Assembly: GCA_013002925.1 (NCBI GenBank)
Contig: JABDLQ010000100.1
Location: 1 to 10,597 of the forward strand
Length of the DNA stretch: 10,597 nt
Direction of reading: 5' to 3'
From: Gammaproteobacteria bacterium
Lineage (GTDB): Bacteria; Pseudomonadota; Gammaproteobacteria; Steroidobacterales; SZUA-146
Within the stretch, counting starts at the first letter, position 1. Every line of letters begins with the position of its first letter. Below are positions 7,793 through 10,597 of this stretch, piece after piece. The notes beneath the pieces were generated by a model. It had not been told where the DNA came from, ran no database searches, and saw nothing but the letters and a program-made list of their open reading frames with translations. Both the position numbers and the translations under genes were made by a program.

Positions 7793-9277
7793 ATGATTTA
7801 CAACCGACGTCAACTCATAAAGCTACTGAGTCACGCTACCGTTGCGGGTGCCTGCTACCCATTGCTGGCAGGTTGTACCACAGACTTCCGGGCTCCACGC
7901 GCATCGGCAGACTTTGCAGCGCTGGCTGATCGTTTTAACGGGACCGTATTGCTGCCTGCGTCAAAGAACTACGACTCCTCGCGCAGGACCTTTAGTTTTA
8001 ATCCGCGGACAGACCGGCGTCCGGCAGCGATTGCTGCCTGTAAAAACGAGTTTGATGTCGCCACAGCTGTGGAGTTTGCCCGTGCTAACGAACTTGAGAT
8101 CGCAGTGCGCAGTGGCGGTCATGATGTGCTGGCGGCTTCTACCTGCAACGATGGTCTGCTAATAGATCTTGCGGAACTCAACTCGATTCAGCTCGACGCC
8201 AACCGCGCACTTGCGATCACAGGTCCGGGTGCCAGTGCAGGCATGCTGGACCGGGCCATGGCAGATCGTGGCCGAATGCTTGCCCTGGGTTGCAACCCCC
8301 AGGTGGGTGTTGCAGGTCTGACACTTGGCGGCGGCCTTGGTTGGTTTGCAGGCAGCCTGGGCGCTACGTGCGACAATCTGCAACGAGTGCGGGTCGTGAC
8401 AGCCGATGGCCGCATTGTGACCGCCTCCGAAACCGAAAACCCGGATCTGTTGTGGGCTTTGCGCGGTGGTGGCGGCAACTTTGGCATTGTTGTCGAACTT
8501 GGGCTGGTCGCACACCCGCTCGATACGGTAACCGGCGGCTACCTGTGCTTCGACGGCGGCAAGCTGCCGGAATTTCTGCGGTTCTATCGCGACTACATGG
8601 CAGCAGCGCCGGACTCGCTGGATGTCGAAGTCGCGGTGATGGCGCCGTCGCGCCGTTTGATTGTCGTCATGACAAGTGTTCTTGGCGATGCGGATAAAGC
8701 ACGGCAGGTATTGGCACCACTACGTGCATTCGACAAACCTTTGGCAGACGGGTTAAGAACGGTGCCCTATCCGGGTGTGGTGGCGCCAACGAACGAAGTC
8801 AGTCAGTTATTCCGCCCCGATTCGAACAGCGCAGATGAACCCAATGACGCACCTGGTATTCAATGGCTCGGTGGCAGCCTTGGAGAACTTGACGACGCAA
8901 CGATTGCAACAATCGTCGAACAAGTTGAACGGGCGCGGGGTGGATGGGCTTTTAACGTTGGTCACCACATGCATGGAGCAGTCTGCCGCACTCCTGCCGC
9001 GGACTCTCCGTTGCCGCGACCGCGTGGTACATTCACTTATCACTTTGCCACCTGGTGGGGCAGTGCCGCGAGCGCACCGGCCCGAATGGCATGGGTTGAC
9101 GGTGCTGTTGACGCAATGCGCAAACACGAGACTGCAGCTTACGTGAACTATCTGTCGACGGATCACCCTGCTGCGGTTGAGCGCGCCTATGGTGCAAACT
9201 ATGCCAGGTTACAGGACATCAAGCGCCAATATGACCCTGACAATATATTTCATCGAAACCGCAACATCGAGCCGTAG
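7793..9277 (+). CDS. FAD-binding BBE-family oxidoreductase, predicted Tat lipoprotein
   Basis: A 494-residue flavoprotein of the FAD_binding_4 plus berberine-bridge (BBE) class, which oxidises alcohols, sugars or similar substrates, usually with oxygen. The N-terminus combines a twin-arginine motif (NRRQLIK, residues 4-10) with a lipobox ending LLAGC (Cys28), suggesting Tat export and lipid anchoring; Thr rather than Asp at +2 fits outer-membrane sorting. The motif RSGGHD (106-111) holds His110, the expected 8-alpha covalent FAD site. The glycine-rich segments LTLGGGLGW (176-184) and RGGGGNFGI (224-232) complete the FAD domain. The BBE tail (about 449-494) has AYVNYLS, NYARL and YDPDNIF. The second covalent Cys of bicovalent members normally sits in GxCPxVG; here the segment is GCNPQVG with Cys167 one residue early. 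The ATG at 7793 is preferred over a GTG at 7757 because it places the signal at the N-terminus, though the ribosome site (7774-7779) is 13 nt away. Substrate unknown. Confidence 0.9.
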   Translation: MIYNRRQLIKLLSHATVAGACYPLLAGCTTDFRAPRASADFAALADRFNGTVLLPASKNYDSSRRTFSFNPRTDRRPAAIAACKNEFDVATAVEFARANELEIAVRSGGHDVLAASTCNDGLLIDLAELNSIQLDANRALAITGPGASAGMLDRAMADRGRMLALGCNPQVGVAGLTLGGGLGWFAGSLGATCDNLQRVRVVTADGRIVTASETENPDLLWALRGGGGNFGIVVELGLVAHPLDTVTGGYLCFDGGKLPEFLRFYRDYMAAAPDSLDVEVAVMAPSRRLIVVMTSVLGDADKARQVLAPLRAFDKPLADGLRTVPYPGVVAPTNEVSQLFRPDSNSADEPNDAPGIQWLGGSLGELDDATIATIVEQVERARGGWAFNVGHHMHGAVCRTPAADSPLPRPRGTFTYHFATWWGSAASAPARMAWVDGAVDAMRKHETAAYVNYLSTDHPAAVERAYGANYARLQDIKRQYDPDNIFHRNRNIEP

Positions 9278-9303
9278 CTGTCGGTCATGAAGACCTGACC
9301 TGA

Positions 9304-9337
9304 AACCACGGTTCCGATAAACCCGGTAGCCATGGTT
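9304..9337. terminator. Candidate stem-loop between convergent genes
   Basis: AACCACGG (9304-9311) faces CCATGGTT (9330-9337). Read on the minus strand this is an 8-bp stem with one G-U pair, and an inner CCG/CGG stem closes a 7-nt loop. It lies between the 3' ends of the oxidoreductase and hydrolase genes, where a shared terminator would be expected. It lacks a proper U-tract on either side (the minus strand has only TTTC), so intrinsic termination is uncertain. Confidence 0.35.
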
Positions 9338-9359
9338 CACCAGGGTCAATCTGCAGATT

Positions 9360-9911
9360 TTACTTCTGAATACCCGATCGGGCGGCGCTGATCGCCTGCT
9401 CGTAAATGGCATCCAGTGTCGCATTGACACCAAGGCAGTTCGAAACCACTTCCACTGCCCAGTCCAGATACTCTTGTTTGCGCTCCAGCGCCCAATTGTG
9501 TGGTGGAGATTTTACGATGTCGCGAATATTGCACGTCTTGTCAGCAATTTTTAGCTGCTTCGCCGATGCTGACGCAGTTTTGGCATGTTCAATCTGCAGC
9601 CGTTTACGCTCGGTTTTTTCCAGACTTTTGTCATCGGTAACTTCACCCACAATGGTAGCAATGTCGCTACCAAATTCCCGTTCAAGTTCCTCGTACTCCG
9701 TCGCGGTATCTTCAATAGTGTCGTGGAGCAGGGCCGCCGCAAGCAGCGCCTCATCCTGCACGCCGGACTCCGCCAGCAGACAGGCGACTTCCAACGGGTG
9801 ATTGATATAAGGTGACGCCTCGACGTTCTTGCGGCGTTGATCGCGGTGTTTGTCCGCCGCAAACGCTGCTGCCTTTAGCACGACAGCGACATTGACTGTT
9901 GTTGGTTTCAT
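9360..9911 (-). CDS. MESH1-like HD-domain (p)ppGpp hydrolase (small alarmone hydrolase)
   Basis: A compact 183-residue cytosolic HD-superfamily hydrolase resembling the hydrolase half of RelA/SpoT and, closely, animal MESH1 (HDDC3). Predicted metal ligands are all present: His38 (YINHP), His63-Asp64 (LLHDTIEDT) and Asp124 (KIADKTCNIRD). Glu67-Asp68 match the catalytic ED pair, and HRDQRRK (22-28) and Asn128 match the nucleotide-binding region. The block EVTDDKSLEKTERKRLQIE (90-108) is especially MESH1-like. There is no synthetase, TGS or ACT domain, so it should only degrade (p)ppGpp, removing the 3'-pyrophosphate with Mn2+; human MESH1 is also reported to act on NADPH, so a different nucleotide substrate is possible. 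The ATG at 9911 was chosen over one at 9944 because of the ribosome site AGGAG (9922-9918) spaced 6 nt away. The gene is monocistronic and convergent with the oxidoreductase gene. Confidence 0.88.
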   Translation of the reverse strand: MKPTTVNVAVVLKAAAFAADKHRDQRRKNVEASPYINHPLEVACLLAESGVQDEALLAAALLHDTIEDTATEYEELEREFGSDIATIVGEVTDDKSLEKTERKRLQIEHAKTASASAKQLKIADKTCNIRDIVKSPPHNWALERKQEYLDWAVEVVSNCLGVNATLDAIYEQAISAARSGIQK

Positions 9912-9917
9912 ATCCTT

Positions 9918-9922
9918 CTCCT
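9918..9922 (-). promoter_or_regulatory. Ribosome binding site of the MESH1-like hydrolase
   Basis: AGGAG on the minus strand with a 6-nt spacer to the ATG at 9911. It decides the start in favour of the shorter 183-residue product over an ATG 33 nt upstream. Confidence 0.8.
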
Positions 9923-9959
9923 GAGGTGTAATAACTTCTTGCAAAAAACATCAAAAGTC

Positions 9960-9965
9960 ATTCTA
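9960..9965 (-). promoter_or_regulatory. Candidate -10 box for the hydrolase gene
   Basis: TAGAAT on the minus strand matches the sigma-70 -10 consensus at five of six positions and lies about 49 nt before the hydrolase start codon. The best -35 match at 17-nt spacing is only TTGGTT, so this is a candidate based mainly on the -10 box and its position. The inverted-repeat cluster at 10016-10103 lies just upstream. Confidence 0.35.
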
Positions 9966-10015
9966 AAAAATCCGCCCTGTCCAACCAAAATTTAAAGCTC
10001 GATAGTGGCGTCGTG

Positions 10016-10035
10016 ATCTGACAAACCAGTCAGAT
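10016..10035. repeat. Inverted repeat, 7-bp stem
   Basis: ATCTGAC (10016-10022) and GTCAGAT (10029-10035) are perfect inverted copies around a 6-nt AAACCA loop. It is the first of three consecutive palindromic elements upstream of the hydrolase gene. Confidence 0.7.
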
Positions 10036-10044
10036 GCGATCGCA
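10035..10044. repeat. Perfect 10-bp palindrome TGCGATCGCA
   Basis: A self-complementary decamer containing GATC and the octamer GCGATCGC. It shares its first base with the end of the preceding inverted repeat. It could be a protein-binding site or a methylation target. Confidence 0.65.
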
Positions 10045-10072
10045 ACGGAATGTCTATTTGTTCTCAAAGCTG

Positions 10073-10103
10073 TGATTCGGTCGATCGCTGATCGACCGAA
10101 TCA
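10073..10103. repeat. Perfect 14-bp inverted repeat with 3-nt loop
   Basis: TGATTCGGTCGATC (10073-10086) and GATCGACCGAATCA (10090-10103) are exact inverted copies separated by GCT. Such a long perfect stem is unlikely by chance in 10 kb. No U-tract follows immediately on either strand, so a simple intrinsic terminator is not favoured; an operator or a structured RNA element is possible. Confidence 0.85.
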
Positions 10104-10125
10104 GCAATCGAACGTTTTGAATTAA

Positions 10126-10142
10126 CCGGACAACCCCTCCGG
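10126..10142. repeat. Short GC-rich hairpin
   Basis: CCGGA (10126-10130) pairs with TCCGG (10138-10142) around a 7-nt loop, and the flanking AA/TT can extend the stem with one bulged G. An alternative stem AACCC/GGGTT (10132-10145) overlaps it. TTTG follows on the plus strand, which is too short for a good terminator. Confidence 0.4.
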
Positions 10143-10270
10143 GTTTGCCAATCAGTCGTTGTTCCAGAATTTCAGAATTCGACAACCTCCTGATTCAGGC
10201 CGGTCGCCCTTACTCAAACCCTCACCCGGTGTGGGCACGGTCTGGTCGCCCCCACGGGGATTGTCACCAT

Positions 10271-10279
10271 TGATATACT
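10271..10279 (+). promoter_or_regulatory. Candidate extended -10 promoter
   Basis: TGATATACT fits the extended -10 pattern (TG, one base, then TATACT with five of six consensus matches). No -35 box is visible at normal spacing. A transcript would start near 10286 and run through several short hairpins with no protein-coding frame that I recognise. Confidence 0.25.
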
Positions 10280-10508
10280 CACCGCACCTGCACACGACGG
10301 CGCTGCGGTGCGCCGACACAACCGCCAACAACGCCTTTTTTGAAACTCAACTCTTTGTCGGGTTTTTACCAGGAAGGATCTTCAAAGGTTATTCAGGTGG
10401 CCCAAAACGGTCGCCACAGAAAGATTCACTGCGTCGGTCTGCTCCTGTGCTTGCAGGGGCTAGCTGATATACGGTCGGATCACCGTACACCATGCCGACA
10501 CGAATAGT

Positions 10509-10536
10509 TTAACAGATTGGTCAACCTGTGTATTGT
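10509..10536 (+). promoter_or_regulatory. Weak sigma-70-like promoter candidate at the right edge
   Basis: TTAACA (10509-10514) and TATTGT (10531-10536) are separated by 16 nt, matching five and four of six consensus bases. It would drive a gene outside the window to the right. Such matches are common by chance, so confidence is low. Confidence 0.2.
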
Positions 10537-10597
10537 CACGGGGCCGGGTCGCGCGATGTTTTCGTCATCATGAGAGCCTGAGCAAGTCCTTCAGGGT

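Larger units (their letters stand above)
9945..10597. other. Gene-poor structured region at the right edge
   Basis: About 650 bp with no convincing gene on either strand. An open frame at 10159-10467 gives a Pro/Ser/Arg-rich product with no recognisable domain and no clear ribosome site. The stretch instead contains inverted repeats at 10016-10035, 10035-10044, 10073-10103 and 10126-10142. Further short stems occur at about 10294-10311 (CGGCGC/GCGCCG), 10441-10460 (7 bp with one G-U pair) and 10470-10487 (TACGGT/ACCGTA). The heptamer GGTCGCC occurs three times (10202, 10244, 10409). It could be a regulatory region, an unannotated small RNA or decayed sequence; it does not resemble tmRNA, 6S, SRP or RNase P RNA as I recall them. 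Confidence 0.5.

Noticed and set aside
7530..7796. 88-codon rightward open frame after the H1-like gene
   Set aside because: The product is low-complexity Pro/Arg-rich with no domain and no ribosome site, and its end overlaps the oxidoreductase start.
10159..10467. 102-codon rightward open frame in the right-hand gap
   Set aside because: No recognisable domain, composition typical of translated non-coding DNA and no clear Shine-Dalgarno sequence.
10536..10597. Possible C-terminal end of a leftward gene, reading PEGLAQALMMTKTSRDPAP then stop
   Set aside because: The segment is too short to assign: another minus-strand frame is also open to the edge (ending LKDLLRLS), so neither can be preferred without sequence to the right.

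Overview
The window reads as chromosomal DNA from a Gram-negative bacterium, most likely a gammaproteobacterium. The evidence is an outer-membrane barrel protein, a Tat-type lipoprotein signal, an AlgP/histone-H1-like basic protein and a DUF1302/DUF1329/YCF48/RND gene set of the type common in Pseudomonas-related and marine gammaproteobacteria. GC content is moderate. The species cannot be named from this sequence. I see no rRNA, tRNA, insertion sequence, phage gene or CRISPR array.

Positions 1-6700 hold a tightly packed leftward operon. In transcription order it encodes a DUF1302 outer-membrane barrel (6700-4802), a secreted DUF1329 protein (4778-3420), a secreted YCF48-like beta-propeller (3415-2192) and an RND/MMPL inner-membrane transporter (2188 to beyond position 1, truncated by the window edge). 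Gaps between genes are 23, 4 and 3 nt. Together they have the parts of an envelope-spanning route for a hydrophobic or amphipathic molecule: an energised inner-membrane pump, a periplasmic protein whose family is placed near LolA/LolB, a propeller scaffold and an outer-membrane barrel. The substrate is unknown.

A 227-bp divergent intergenic region (6701-6927) separates this operon from a rightward gene for a lysine-rich AlgP/histone-H1-like protein (6928-7509). A 283-bp gap follows, then a rightward gene for a BBE-family FAD-dependent oxidoreductase with a combined twin-arginine and lipobox signal (7793-9277), probably anchored in the envelope. Convergent to it is a leftward gene (9911-9360) for a stand-alone HD-domain hydrolase very like the MESH1/small alarmone hydrolase group, predicted to cleave (p)ppGpp.

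The last ~690 bp (9912-10597) contain no convincing gene. They do hold a conspicuous cluster of inverted repeats, including a perfect 14-bp stem with a 3-nt loop and four GATC sites within 79 bp, plus several weaker hairpins and a possible extended -10 promoter. The two most interesting items are the uncharacterised RND/DUF1302/DUF1329/YCF48 system and this structured non-coding region.
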